Source: Gibbula magus
Taxonomy: Eukaryota > Mollusca > Gastropoda > Trochida > Trochidae
Assembly (NCBI GenBank): GCA_936450465.1
Contig: OW388291.1
Location: 75,725,936 to 75,789,935 of the forward strand
DNA: 64,000 nucleotides
Reading direction: 5' to 3'
Shown here: piece after piece, positions 1-11,891 of the stretch
Layout of the letters: every line of letters starts with the position of its first letter
Numbering within the stretch: position 1 is the stretch's first letter
Notes under the pieces: generated by a model
What the model was told of the DNA's origin: nothing
Database searches by the model: none
The model's input: the letters and a program-made list of their open reading frames with translations, nothing else
Made by a program: the position numbers and the translations under genes

Positions 1-519
1 TCTTATTTCATATTATTTATATATTTAACATTAAGTTATGAAATACAAATATGTTTAAATTATAACAAGGGAAACCAAAGTGTGTTAAACTAAAATGATA
101 TCAAAATCCTTAATTCAAGATATCTTTATACAATGTATGCCATAAGCTTAAAATTTGTCATTCTAAAGGAGACCTTTTTTTCCAACAAAAAATTACATAG
201 ACAGGGAAAAAAGGAAACATTTTAAGGTAATGTCATCTTCTCTTGTAAATAGAGTTGCAGAAACATTGTTGGTATTGGGAACATTTCAGAAGGGATCCAC
301 TGCCTTGAACTATGATAAATGTCTGTCAACAATTCATACAAACAGCAAGGGTTGTCTTTGTTTGAGTATCAGTGAAAAACTAGATAAAACATAACAAAAC
401 AAAGCATAAAATGCAGTCGATATGAGAAACTTAAAAACCAAATTATTTTGTACTTACGTTTATTACCAAAATGGTTGGAAATATCCGAGTTAATATTATT
501 GATATGAGCACATGTGCAC
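1..519. other. AT-rich non-coding stretch
   Basis: No open frame of useful length, no splice-bounded exon and no recognisable repeat could be supported. The sequence is A/T-rich and looks like intergenic DNA downstream of the minus-strand stonin gene. Confidence 0.4.
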
Positions 520-806
520 ATATCATGTTTGCCTAGCAACCATTATTTCGTCTTCTGTGACGTCATAAAACGATTGTTCGTGACGTCACTGAAGCTTGCC
601 GTCGCAAGAGAAGTGGGCCGTTTCTGACTATTTTTACGGGAATAAAATGAGTAATAAAGAAATTATTACACTCGAAAATGTGCCATATGACTTTTTCGAA
701 ACTCGTGCAAAATTATGTATAACGCTCGTTCTTGCTCTGGAAATAAAAAAATTCACACTTGTTTCGAAAAAGTCATATGATAACTTCCTCGGGTAATAAT
801 CTCTAT
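520..806. repeat. Foldback element preceded by two CRE-type sites
   Basis: A perfect 19-bp inverted pair lies at 684-702 and 761-779. Pairing continues outward with mismatches to about 659 and 803, so the segment could fold into one long hairpin. Just before it are two TGACGTCA palindromes (558-565 and 581-588), 23 bp apart. A similar CRE pair precedes another palindrome at 8.4-8.7 kb, so this may be one dispersed family. The 66-codon open frame across the hairpin is not regarded as a gene. Confidence 0.6.
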
Positions 807-3521
807 ATCCACTATATGATTAAATTATGGAAAACATAAGCAAATTGGTTTGTTCCTATTTCCATTGTTAATTCCTTGCATTAATTATATACATATTTCA
901 AAGATTGTACAATGGATTGCTACATTATCACATTTTACTTGGGCAAGATGACACTTGAATTTTTCTCAACATTTTGCTGTAGTTTCAAGCCCGGGTTAAC
1001 TGACATCAGTAAAGTTATCTGTCATGGCAAATTGCTAAAGGCAACAAAATTGTCCACAGAATATAAAAAAGCACCAACTGCATAAACAAGGAATATATGG
1101 TTTAACTCTTATAAATATAAATGCTGTAAAGTAAATGCAAACAAATGTAACAAACTATATATGAAAACCAGGAATAACTAAGGAAGTTGACCAGTAAGGT
1201 ACCAGAGCGTATAACATATTATACTGAAACTGAACAGGGAGGATCTTATGAGAATATTAACGAACACTGAATAGAATTAAATAATGCTGAGTTTGATTGT
1301 ACACATACAATGAATGATATTAAAGCTAAAATATTGGTGTTAGATATATTGTTGGTGTATTATGTTAGTCATTAAAAACCCAAAAATATGTTTAAGAATT
1401 AGTTATATGAGAATGAGAGATGAAGTCAGAAAATATTAGAAATTTGATTGTTTTCATCAAGAACGAAAAGAAAATATTAATTCATTAAAATCATGCAAAT
1501 TGACCAAAGCAGAACATCTCTAAAGACAATTGCTAAGGAAGCTAACAGAAAATGATATTTCGAATTTGTCAAATTTAACAATTAGAATATTTCTTTCTTG
1601 TTGTTATTATTCTTCAAATAATATTAAATCTACATTTTTTCTTAATTTAATTCAACTTCCCTTGATCACTGCCATTGTTTGGGGTCATGCATAGCTGTAA
1701 ACTTTTAATTCATAACAAAACGACAAAATGCCAACTTAACTACTGGAATGTTGAAACTATAGTTTGATTTCATAGACAAACTATCACCAATCAAGGTATA
1801 TTACAGCAAAGTGGAAAGATATTATTTAAAGAGAGCAAAAGTTTAGTTTGACATTCTAATGACAATCTTGATCTTGTTAACTGTCAGGTGATAAACAGTT
1901 TAAAATAGCATTTGTGTGCTCGTAAGCTTGGGTGTTTATTTGGCGTATTGGCGTATATAAGAGAAATATAAGAGAATATGGCTTTAAACATAAATCAAAA
2001 TATTTGAAATTCATTCTAAATTGAAATGTCGCCGAGTTTTTAGTTTAACACTCATAAACATTTTACAAATCTTACTTCATATGGCGATAGCTTGACAACA
2101 TGATTAAACATAACAATTTGCAAAGTTTTAAACCAAACATGCACATTTCACAACATTTGTTACAGTTAATTATCTCAGGTTATTAACGGGTTCAAAATTG
2201 GTCACACTAGTGCAAATGTGTGAAAAATTGTCTTTCACTATAACTATGGCATTAAGTTACTAAAGACCTTTTACACCTATCTACATATATACACAAAACA
2301 TACAAATTGTCATTTCGTTATAAGTATCACATGGCCAGTGAAATTCAAAGAGAAAGGGAACTAAATATATTTGTTTAACAACTAATCAAGATCCCTGCTG
2401 TAGGGTTCTAATTGGCATCAGTATGGGATCACACTAAGATTCTAACAGGATCATAGAAGGATAACAATGGAATCAGATTGGGATCATCTTGGGAATATCT
2501 AAAGCCTAATGACAATCTACAGTCAGCTATTGGCTCTTAATCTCTAAAACATTGAACGATTCATTAAAAAGGTTTTACAAGGCCCCATGTCAATTATCAA
2601 CTATTTTTTTTACACCAAATGGACACCTTCTATGTAAGTACTGTGCCAATGAAGGCTGAACTCTTCCCACCCAGCTGCTCACAGTGCCAAGTTTTACAAT
2701 CAAAGGGAGATAACTCATGAATCCCTCTTGACACCGACAACCACTATCAAAGTTACTAGCTCCATCAACTAATGGTGAAACAGTTCCACCAGTACCACAA
2801 TTTTTTTCCATGACATTGAGAGTGACAAATATTTTTAAACAAATCTTAAACTCTCAATCAATGCTCAATTTTCTATGAGAAATGATTGACAGCTCAATAC
2901 AGAGAAACATAGAAATCAGTTCAGTAGTTTTTCTGTTACAAACGATGAAACTCTGGTATCAGTGATGCTGTGCATATCTCACTACTAGATGTCTACGATA
3001 TATCTTGCAACAACATCAATTCTTTGTACAGCTTACAACATAATCTCAGTTTCCTAGTTTTGTCTATGACAATGCTCTAGATTCTTCTACTTTCAATTCT
3101 ACATCATTTCATTGAGTAAAGAACGTCCACATGAATTGTCCCTCTCTACATTTAGAAGGCAAATGATTAAACAACCAGTTTATTCAAATCATTTAGTAGT
3201 TAACATTGAAATTCACTTTTATACATAACAAGAAGATTTTCAAGCATTTTCTTCAACAAATTCTCAAATACAAGTATCCAACAAAACTAAGCGTTCCTGA
3301 TGAGAATGAAATTTTCTTGCACAATGTCCCAGTGATTAACATCTATTACAGAATCTATCTAAAGATGTTTCAATGTCTACTGAAGTTTTTTTCATAACTT
3401 CCTCAAAACTTTACATTCTTAAAAACGTCATAACGGTAGGTCAGCTTGTATTATGTGGACGTTTCTACAAATGTTTCTCAAAAGTAAAGATACATCAGTC
3501 ATTAACAAGTCACTTGTCACA
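807..3521. other. Intergenic DNA, no supported gene
   Basis: This A/T-rich stretch follows the 3' end of the minus-strand stonin gene. Short open frames occur on both strands, but none has splice signals, recognisable domains or sustained coding character. Loosely repeated GGATCA-type words occur at about 2390-2500, too irregular to call a tandem repeat. Confidence 0.4.
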
Positions 3522-3527
3522 TTTATT
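3522..3527 (-). promoter_or_regulatory. Candidate polyadenylation signal of stonin gene
   Basis: AATAAA on the minus strand, about 60 nt downstream of the stonin stop codon (3587-3589). It is the first canonical signal after the stop. Other A/T-rich sites further downstream could also be used. Confidence 0.4.
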
Positions 3528-3586
3528 TAATAATATATTTCACACTTATTCACTAAACTGTATCAACACACTAACGTGATGAAGGA

Positions 3587-3840
3587 CTATTCACTTCCTT
3601 TTTCTGATTCCGTTTCATTGATGTGCTCTATTTCGACCGTGTACTCATATTTGGCGAGATATCGGACCCACTTCTCGGGCGGGTTTGGGTTGTTGACGGA
3701 GATGGAGCGGATCTGAGCTTTGGAGACAGTGCAGGCTGGCATGGTGAACTCCACGTGGGCGTTGGACTCGTACTTCTCCGGGACCTCGTCGTGGGGCCCC
3801 AGGTCTAGTCGCAGCACGAACAGGTGACTCTTGTAGGCCC
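3587..3840 (-). CDS. stnB: Stonin/stoned-B, terminal coding exon
   Basis: This last exon encodes the C-terminal end of the mu-homology domain, about 84 residues from AYKSHLFVLRLDLGPHDE through VEFTMPACTVS and EKWVRYLAKYEY to the stop at 3587-3589. It starts directly after a good acceptor (pyrimidine-rich tract then CTGCAG, reading the minus strand from about 3855 to 3841). The exon opens with GG, which completes a glycine codon begun by the single G at the 3' end of the large upstream exon (14904), so the junction is phase 1. The joined reading frame is 4116 nt, exactly 1372 codons including the stop. The peptide resembles the end of insect stoned-B (established family knowledge); the splice join is inference from the sequence signals. 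Confidence 0.9.
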
Positions 3841-4898
3841 CTGCAGATAGAAGAGTGGACAGGTCAGTAAAATCTCAAATGTATATTTAACTGGAAGGTG
3901 CCTGAAAATGAAAGCATACTTCAGTTTGGGAATAATACATGCACGCTTGATGTTCTGCTTCTAGGTGGAGATGTGCATGGAGATGTGGAAATGTTGGTTG
4001 GATTGCTTCACAGTGATCCATCCATTGAAAGTTGATTTAGGAATGGTACCAACAAAAGTTATGTTAAATTGCTATTGAATAAAGTAAAAGTTAGATCAAT
4101 AAAAAGGTTTGGTCTTCTAACACTGGCCCTTACATGAGTGTCATTATATTGAGGAACTTTAGTAATTGAGAAAAGTGTTTGCCACTAACATGGAAATGTC
4201 CCCGCTGTTACAGATTCAGTCTCAAATTTTAAGAGGAGGCGTGGCTCCTTTGAATAGTACATGAACATTACACTTAAAAGTCTGTGTGGATTCCCCCGAT
4301 GTAGGTTTTCATCAAATTTGAAGACATTTGGTGCCAGGGTTTATGAGATTATGTACTAAAAACAGTTTAGAAAAGTGGTCAGAATGTCAATATGACCTTG
4401 ATGGTCAATATTAAACTTTGAAGACATACAGTGCAACAGTACATGGTATAGAGGAAGGGTTTGAAAAGTGTTCACCAAAGCGTTGTGGTGACCATGAAAT
4501 AAGGCCAAGGTCACCAAAAGCATCTGGTGTCTGTGTATTGCCCCAATGCAGACTATCATTATTTATTAAGATATTGGGTGGAACGATTAATGAGATATGG
4601 CATTGACACGAAGGACGTAGGAACATACAGATGTATTAGCTGAAAACGTATTCCCCGTTTAATGTTTACAATCATCAATTTGTGTTATCCTTGATTACTA
4701 TTTAAAACATAAATTCAATTAACACCATCCAGTTGAAACATATTAACATTTTCATGACTTTATATATGATAATTTGATAAAAACTTGCACACATTTATTT
4801 TGATCTCACATAATGCAAAATCGAAAAGGTGGATATCGCCGATAGCTCTTTCCCTTTAAGGTTATGCTTGAGGTGCATCAGGGATGTGTAGTTGACCA

Positions 4899-5328
4899 CT
4901 TAAATGGAAAGTTCTATCACCGTTTTATTGGCAGCATCCACCATCTTGGTTTCTCCACATTTTGTGAAATGAAAACATGCTATATTTAACCCACTTTAAA
5001 TTTTTTGTAATAATAAAACAGATACACAAAACATATCATAAAACTAATAAACAATATGCTATTAGGACGTAGTGAAGTTTTCCCCTCTCGCAGTGCCGAT
5101 GAATGCCATGGCTTCAATTCTTATTGTTTTTATTTTTCAACAAATGTACGTGAGCTTATCTTTATCAATTTGTGAAATGTAAAGTCATCAAAGTACTAAC
5201 TTCATTAATATCTTTCAATTTTTCTGTGTTTTAATCATGTATTAATTGCATTTATGTGTAAACGGGAATATCCTCTTGAATTTAGTTTTCACAAAAAAAT
5301 ACCCCAATAGAACCCTCCATTTAAAGGG
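4899..5328 (+). repeat. Dispersed TIR family F1, copy 1
   Basis: This is the first of two adjacent head-to-tail copies of a short non-autonomous element. Landmarks shared with the other copies are a CCATCTTGG word near the start, a TGTGAAATGAAAACATG segment, a block around GCCGATGAATG, and an end reading TAGAACCCTCC followed by ATTTAAAGGG. The copy starts near an inverted form of that end. No coding capacity. The family recurs at 5.3, 7.1, 10.8, 11.0 and 46.1 kb. Confidence 0.65.
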
Positions 5329-5730
5329 ACAATCATGTCGGCAAAATCTGCCATCTTGGTTTTCTTTCGCATTATGTGAAATGAAAACATGTTATATTGT
5401 ACCTAATTTTACAATTTTTTAATAATAAAAGATATACACTGATAGAATATTCACATAGTAACACATAACGTGTTATAAACCAAATAAATATTTTGTTATG
5501 CCGTAGCGAAGTTTTCCTCACTCGCAACGCCGATGAATGGCTTCTATTCTCATTGTTTCTTTTTTTCAACAAATGTGTGCTTGTCTTTATCAAGTTGCAA
5601 AATATAAAGTCATGAAAATATTACCTTCATTAATGTCTTTCAGTTTGACTTTTAAGCTTGTATTAATAACATATATGTGTATACAGAAATATCCTCTCAA
5701 ATTTCATTTCAACAAATAATACCCTTTTAA
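5319..5730 (+). repeat. Dispersed TIR family F1, copy 2
   Basis: Directly abuts copy 1, sharing the TTTAAAGGG junction, and has the same orientation and the same landmark order: CCATCTTGG, TGTGAAATGAAAACATG, GCCGATGAATGG, then the terminal ATACCC. The two copies differ at many positions, so the tandem arrangement is not very recent. Confidence 0.65.
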
Positions 5731-6589
5731 CCACAAGTCACGCAGCACACCAACATGTTCTCATGTTCAAGGACTCCTCCATTTGAAGGTTTCTTCTTTA
5801 CTAATGCTATTTATTCCCAAAATAAACTATTGTAAATGAGTGCTTTGTCTAGCATTGTTCTAGCACATCAATATGTCATTAATAATATATACGTTCTTTA
5901 CAGGTGGGCTGTGATTAATTCCTGTGACCTTTACATAGAAATTAGATTAATGTGTTAATGTAGTAGTCTTTTTATTTCTAACTCAATGAAGTAATGGTAG
6001 TCTTATCTAGTGACAGGGAGAGTTGCATGTCCAATATATAATACAAGTGTTCTAAAGGGATATGATAAATTGAAATTTGAATGTTCTTTGAACAGAATCT
6101 ATTAGGCAAATGTAAGGATTCAAACAGAGAAATGCAAGAGACAATTCTAAATGTTTAAAAGAAATTACACATGTCACTTATTCAGCGTCAAGAAGTAAAT
6201 TTGGTTGCCGAAGCAATAAATCAATATGTTGACATGATCTCGATTGTCTCGAACATCTTCTCATGACTTTCTTTGGTGTGATCTTGAGGAGACTATTCAG
6301 AACTTCTTGGCAAAGTATCTGCCTTGTATATTCCATCATGTATGTGAAATATTCATTAAAAAACAAAGCAATTCCTTCAATAAAAAAACAATAAAAATCA
6401 TTTACAATGAACTATAGGAATCTCTTTCCATCATACATAAACACATTAGCTGTTGAATGAATGTTTGCTAAACCATTCTGAGTACCATTGTTACAGGAAT
6501 CACAACTCATTTACAAAGGAAATAAACATAGATTGACCACTGGCTAGAGATCTCAGACTGTTCTTGGACCTGCAGTTTAAGGGTTAAAA

Positions 6590-6802
6590 CTTACAGAACA
6601 TGACAATCAATCAAACTTTACACTCATCATGAACTGAATGACTTGAGCCATCTCCTATAGAACCATTGATAGCTTTATTGAAATCTGGATTACTGAAAAG
6701 GGAAAGCTTCATTCCTGAATGAGTTTGTGAGAAATAGAGCCATGCACAGGAATCAGTGTCCAGGATTACGAGACTTAAAGAGCGAGATCTATCATCAGCC
6801 AT
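6590..6802 (-). pseudogene. Possible decayed exon, TFIIH p34-like start
   Basis: A 63-codon open frame begins in a good start context (CAAAATGG) and reads MADDRSRSLSLVILDTDSC and on. The opening pattern, a short charged leader then L-x-L-V-I-x-x-D and a tryptophan, is faintly like the N-terminus of the TFIIH p34 subunit (GTF2H3). The frame ends at TGA about 20 nt before a donor-like GTAAGTTTT (about 6590). It lies inside the stonin intron on the same strand. The resemblance is weak and from memory of the family only, so a chance ORF remains likely. Confidence 0.15.
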
Positions 6803-7129
6803 TTTGTTTTTTGTGCTTATGTAAATGAGAAAAACGCTATATTTTAAAAATCTTTACATCTTTTTAAATAAAAAAAAACCTGTATCAAATAATTTATCAT
6901 TAGACTGATCAACAATGTCATGTATCAAATTTTTCAGCACTCCTTGGTAGGGCTGTGTATTGCCTCAATTTTTTTATTGCGATACATATTGCTGAACTGT
7001 AATGTATTGCAATATATTGGTATTGCAATAATATTGCACAACCTTACTCCTTGGTGACTTCACCTCCCATTGATTATATTTTTCAATGAATTGTGCTAGT
7101 CTCAAAATATTACCTGTAGTTTTATATTT

Positions 7130-7235
7130 CAACTGGATTGAATTATAATCATGTATTAATTACATATATGTAACATAAACAGGAAAGTCTCCTCGAATTT
7201 CGTTTCCACCATAAATGCTGCGATAGATCCCTCAT
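7130..7235 (+). repeat. Dispersed TIR family F1, partial copy
   Basis: Only the 3' third of the element is recognisable: the segment running through ATGTATTAATTACATATATG, the CTCGAATTTCGTTTCCAC stretch and a degenerate ATAGATCCCTC end. It matches the same part of copies 1 and 2 and is clearly decayed. Confidence 0.45.
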
Positions 7236-8431
7236 GTCTGCTTCAGTCTATTACTGCACATAAATAACAAGTTTGCAAGTTAGTAATGTAGAACATGCAC
7301 GGAGTTCAGGAACCAGGAAAATGAGAGAACTTTAGGTTAAAACAGAGCTAAATATGTAACTAGCTTACAATACATTACCACATAAAAGTCAAACTTTGTT
7401 AGAATATGTTAAATGTAGAACATATGTAATGAGGATCAAAAGATCAACATAGACCAATGATTATATATACAGCGTGTAAGCCAGAAGTAAGATATACTTA
7501 TATATAGGTGGACAAAAAAAGTTTATATTTTTTTGCCTTTGATATTGTTCTAATAGACTGAGTGAGAATATTATCAAGTTTTATAATTCAAAATTGGACA
7601 ATTTAAACTTGAATTATGACAATTTCAAGTCAACTCAATATTTGCATAACAAGCTTAGAGACAGATGTTGGGACTCTTTGATGAACTGAAACTTGGGAAC
7701 CAAAAATATTCTACAATTCAAAGCATGCTTAAGAATTGTTCCTGGTCTTGTGGCCTGTTGCTGACAGTTAAACGTCCTATATTGGCCAGTGGTTCTGACA
7801 ATTCACGGCTGAATATATCCCTATTGATTTTGGCTTAATACATCATTCATAAAGCTTTGCCCACGGCAATGGGCTAAGTCGGCTTGTTGTGCAATTTGTG
7901 CAAGAGACATTAATGTTCCTTCAAATACAACGGAGGAATAATGTCCTGAGCAGACCACAAACAGTGAAACCTGTTCAACCATCAACTCAAAATAGCGCCG
8001 ATGGAGAATGATTTTATGTCCACTTTAGCATTTTGCTACTGAATTATTCTAACATTATTAGTTAAAAGGGGCAAGGATAAATATAACGTTTGATTTTGTT
8101 TGCATATTACTCTACCAATGTATTTGTATCCGCTACCATACTACAACACCCTGGAAGGAGATATTTACTACCGCGTTTCAAAATCAATAGCGCTCAAAAC
8201 ACCTTCATTCCTTTCAGTATTCGTATGATATTTAAAATGATTGTGATTGGTTGTTCTATGTACATGCTTGTAACTGGTATTGTCTGTCTTAATTGTACAC
8301 GAGCTCTGTCATGATACAAAATGAATTCCTTTCGGAGTAATAAAGTATTTTATTACTTAACCGTGGTGAGATCACTCATTAGATAACAATGAGTTGGTTA
8401 CACACATGTGTGATACCACCGAGTGCTGCGG

Positions 8432-8458
8432 TAACGTCATAATCGGCGAGTGACGTCA
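8432..8458. promoter_or_regulatory. CRE-like pair
   Basis: TAACGTCA (8432-8439) and the full palindrome TGACGTCA (8451-8458) are 19 bp apart. This is the same arrangement as the pair at 558-588. CREB/ATF proteins bind TGACGTCA; any activity here is inference, and the motif may simply be part of a repeat family. Confidence 0.4.
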
Positions 8459-8591
8459 CAGTCCTTTTTGGTTGAAGTCACAATGTTAGCCTCGCGACTG
8501 CAATAGCGGGTGACCTATTTACAAGTGAGCGTCACTAACAACAATTTTCTTGCGATTCAGCGCTATTTACATCATTGAGTAATAAATAAAA

Positions 8592-8729
8592 TACTAAACT
8601 CTGTCCCGTTTGATAACATGTTTATGAAACTCATGAATGGCATCGGTATTTAACTCGCTTTCGCTTGTTAAAATACAAAACCATTCACTCATTTCATAAA
8701 CATGTTATCAAACGGGACATCGTTTAGTA
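8592..8729. repeat. 138-bp near-complete palindrome
   Basis: The left arm starts TACTAAAC and contains GTCCCGTTTGATAACATG. The right arm carries the inverse and ends GTTTAGTA. The central portion (TATTTAACTCGC and its inverse) also pairs, leaving almost no loop. The whole unit would form one long hairpin. It has no coding content and is bordered on the right by an ATT microsatellite. Confidence 0.75.
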
Positions 8730-8750
8730 TTCTATATATTATTATTATTA

Positions 8751-9732
8751 TTAGGTCTTCAAGACAAAGTCTGGAAGACGTATTGTTTTTAGCTGAATCA
8801 ATCATTATTATTATTATTTCCGGAACTTTTGTCCGGACATTCCTGAATTAACGGATTGACGGATGTTCATGAAACTTTCAGAGATTGTACAATTCAATGA
8901 GATCTGGAAAAGTGTCGAAGCAGAATTTTGATTTTTTTTTCCTTATTAAAGGGCCAGTTCGATTCTAAATTTCGAATTTTAACATGGGAAAAAATGCAGC
9001 TAGAGACTTGCAACTTTTTTCAAAAGATGCGCAATGACAATGCAAGCAAAAAAGTGGCGAATTTGTAGGTCACATGGTTTAGCCGTTATTTTGATTTTTG
9101 TCACTTTTTAAAAGTGTCAGACCCCATGTACCTTTGACAATCTTCTTCTCTGAAGATACTTGCACCACGAATCTGACATTTATTTTTACATGTAGCTGAA
9201 GCATTGGTGAATACATAGTGTTGTTTTTCAGGAGTGAACTCCTAATACTTTTCGCACAGTCAAAGTTGGGCGATTTGTTACAATGGACCTACTTCAAGAG
9301 GAGATTACTCCAACTTCCCGATCTTACAATTGCATGAATTTTTCAGGGCTACTAGATCAATATAGTGTCTTTAGGAATCAATAATAAAATCGCTCGCGAA
9401 CAGTCATTATCGGTCACGATTAAGGCTGAAAAATGACAGAAAATCACGATTTCGAATTTTAATATGGGGAAAATTTTCAAAATTGACATAGAGACTTGAA
9501 ATTTTAATAAAAGAGGGGTAATTTCAATGCAAGCAAAAAAAGTCAATCATGACGAATTCATAGGTCACATGGCTTTGGCGCCATTTTTATTTAAAATGAA
9601 ATTTATGATTTTTTGAGGTTTTCTCAGTACATTATAAGATGTTCCGAATGGAAGTTTTGACAGAACAATGTTTGTGACATTCCTCGATCAAACATGGAGC
9701 TGAGGGTCAAGCAGAAGTCTTGAAGACCTAAG
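8751..9732. mobile_element. TIR element with internal duplication, ATT-flanked
   Basis: Perfect 15-bp terminal inverted repeats, TTAGGTCTTCAAGAC (8751-8765) and its inverse (9718-9732), bound a 982-bp unit. ATT trinucleotide runs lie just outside both ends (about 8737-8752 and 9753-9772). Inside, a segment beginning TTTCGAATTTTAA and containing AATGCAAGCAAAAAA and TAGGTCACATGG occurs twice, at about 8968 and about 9452. No transposase frame was seen, so the unit appears non-autonomous. Confidence 0.6.
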
Positions 9733-10759
9733 TATTGACGCGTCAATCCTAGTTATTATTATTATTATTCCCTGAGCCCAACAACTGTTTAGCTGTAGGT
9801 TGGTTACTCATCGCTCTATATAGCATGTGAATTTTTCAGCTAATGAAAGGTCAAAGATTTTGAACGCAGATAATCACTCATTGGTACTCTCATCCAGGTA
9901 TTGCCACTATTGCTTGACTGCATGTTCTTTCATTGACTGGTTATCTATAACCATACGACGATCATAGAGCGCCGGGAATCAGGGTATTGTAGTAGGGTAG
10001 CGGATACAAATACACTGATGGAGCAGGATGTTTTGATAAAGTCTCCACACAGTGTGGAAAGCCTGAATACAAGGATGATATTGCAGCTCTTCCAAATCCA
10101 ACTGTCCTGAGTGTGGACAACTTTTAATTATGATGAACAGGTAAACAAGGCACTGCTTTTATATAACATGAATTAATTTGAAAACATGATATTATGTAGT
10201 CAATAACGTCAATTAATGCCAAAAATGTTTAAATGGCAACACTGAAGTTGTAACTCCCAAAAGACTAAATACCACTCGATCACTGTTAACATCGATACCA
10301 TATTTCAAGTTTCCTAATCATACAGTTTTCAAGTTAATTAGACAGGGGTTACAATTTTTTTTAAATGATTAAAAGAAAACTGTTTTTGAATATAGGTTTA
10401 ATCAAACTGAGGCACATCAAAACTCTAAAATATTCAGAGAATTGAAAATGATTCTTGACATATTTTTCATGTTAATGACTTTTGAGTTTTGATATTTAGG
10501 TCAGCAGTATATTTAGAAATCATTTCTTAAAAGTGGAGGAAAAGGGCAACAAGGAAAAAATGTATCGATCATTAAAGTACAATGTGTATGCCATGTAAAA
10601 TGAAATGTATATTTTTGTGGAATTGAAATTCAAGGGAATATTTGTCGCATTATTAATACATGCATGTTATTAATACCCGGTACATGATTATTACATAATC
10701 CAGTTCAAACATATTACCCAGTGTAACATTTTAGTAAACTATGATTTTACAATTTTACA

Positions 10760-11015
10760 TTCATTCAAAAATGAAAACGATGAAAAGTGAGCCATTCATT
10801 GACGCTACAATGATATACTATGATATAAGCATAACAGGACATTCTTAAGTTTAATGATAATTCAGTTGTTACTGAATATTCTATCAAACTATCAGAGTAT
10901 TATAAAAAAGATGTAAATTTAGTTTAAATACAGCTTCTTTTTCAGTTCATTTAATGCAGCAAAAACCCAAGATGGCGGATACTGCCAATAGATCTTTCTA
11001 TTTAAAGGGGGGGTT
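10760..11015 (-). repeat. Dispersed TIR family F1, copy 3 (inverted, partial)
   Basis: The minus strand reads the family start: TTTAAATAGAAAGATC, then TTGGCAGTATCCGCCATCTTGG and the A/T-rich body. It is more diverged than copies 1 and 2, and the GCCGATGAATG landmark is degraded. It abuts copy 4 in the same orientation, repeating the head-to-tail pairing seen at 4.9-5.7 kb. Confidence 0.45.
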
Positions 11016-11690
11016 CTATCGGGGTATATTTTGTGGAAATGATATATTCAAGAGGATATTCCTGTACATGTAGGGGGCGGGATAGCGCAGTGGTTAGCGC
11101 GTTTAGCTTCGGATCATGATGTCCGGGGTTCGAATCCCGCCAGGGGCAAGGCAACTTTGTCTGCAGTAGAGAACTGGTCTACACGCAGTCAGGTTTGGGT
11201 GCAATGTTACACTGAATCTCAGCGTAGTACCACCCATGGTTCGCTAGTTCCAGCCAATGCTCGCAGGTTTCACCGGTATACATAGCCACGGTGTTGTGGG
11301 CTTTCTCCCTGCCATAATACTAGCAGCCGCGATATAAGTGAAATATTCTTGAAAGCGGTGTTAAACCCAACTCACCTCACCTCACCTGTACATATATATG
11401 TTATTAATACATGATTAAATTGAAAGATATAGTATTGAAGGTAATATTTTGACGACTTGATCAACACAAGCGCACATTTGTTGAAAATAAAACAATGAGA
11501 GCTGAAGCCATTCATCGGCACTGCGAGTGGGGAAAACTTCGCCACAGCATATATAACAGCAAATTGTTTATCAATTTTACGACATGTTATGTGTTACTAT
11601 GTGAATACTATTATCAGTGTATGTCTTCAGTTTTCATTTTACTTAATGCAAAACAATCCAAGATGGCGACAGAACTCTCCCTTTAAGTAT
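11012..11690 (-). repeat. Dispersed TIR family F1, copy 4, split by a SINE
   Basis: On the minus strand this copy begins near 11690 (CTTTAAAGGGAGAG type end with CCATCTTGG) and ends near 11012 with the TTCTATCGGGG and TTTAAAGGG landmarks read inverted. The conserved ACTCGCAGTGCCGATGAATG block is intact at about 11507-11527. Positions 11073-11386 are a SINE inserted into the element, so the element is older than the SINE. Confidence 0.65.
11073..11386 (+). mobile_element. tRNA-derived SINE with target-site duplication
   Basis: A 314-bp SINE. The head carries a polymerase III A box (TAGCGCAGTGG, 11083-11093) and B box (GGTTCGAATCC, 11127-11137). The body is followed by a conserved tail segment ending in repeated CTCAC units (11371-11386). 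It is flanked by 11-bp duplications (11062-11072 and 11387-11397) that differ at one base, so the ends are secure. A second copy of the same family lies inverted at 26334-26650. Such heads are transcribed by pol III and mobilised by a LINE in trans (family knowledge). Confidence 0.9.
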
Positions 11691-11869
11691 ATGCACACTG
11701 CATAGAACTTCTCCATGCTGCCAGATACAGCTAGCTTCATCCACAAGCAGCATAAAGAAGTAGCATTTGCTCTCCTGAAGTCCTATCACACAATAATACC
11801 CTTCGTTGAATACTGAACATGAAAATTACATACTTTCAGTTCATACTACATATATCTTTCATTAAATCA

Positions 11870-11891
11870 GTTGGTTTCCATGGTAACCAAC
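11870..11891. promoter_or_regulatory. RFX X-box-like palindrome
   Basis: A 22-bp near-perfect palindrome centred on TTTCCATGGTAACC, the form of an RFX-factor X-box (RYYNCC spacer RGYAAC). It is intronic in stonin. Binding is inference. Confidence 0.3.

Larger units (their letters stand above)
8120..10013. mobile_element. 1.9-kb segment bounded by 34-bp inverted repeats
   Basis: Positions 8120-8153 and 9980-10013 are inverted copies of one 34-bp sequence (GTATTTGTATCCGCTACC at the start, ACCCTG at the inner end), with two mismatches. The segment between them contains the CRE pair (8432-8458), the 138-bp palindrome (8592-8729) and a smaller TIR element (8751-9732). No transposase-like frame is present, so a non-autonomous or composite element is the best reading. 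Obvious target duplications outside the inverted repeats were not found. Confidence 0.5.
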
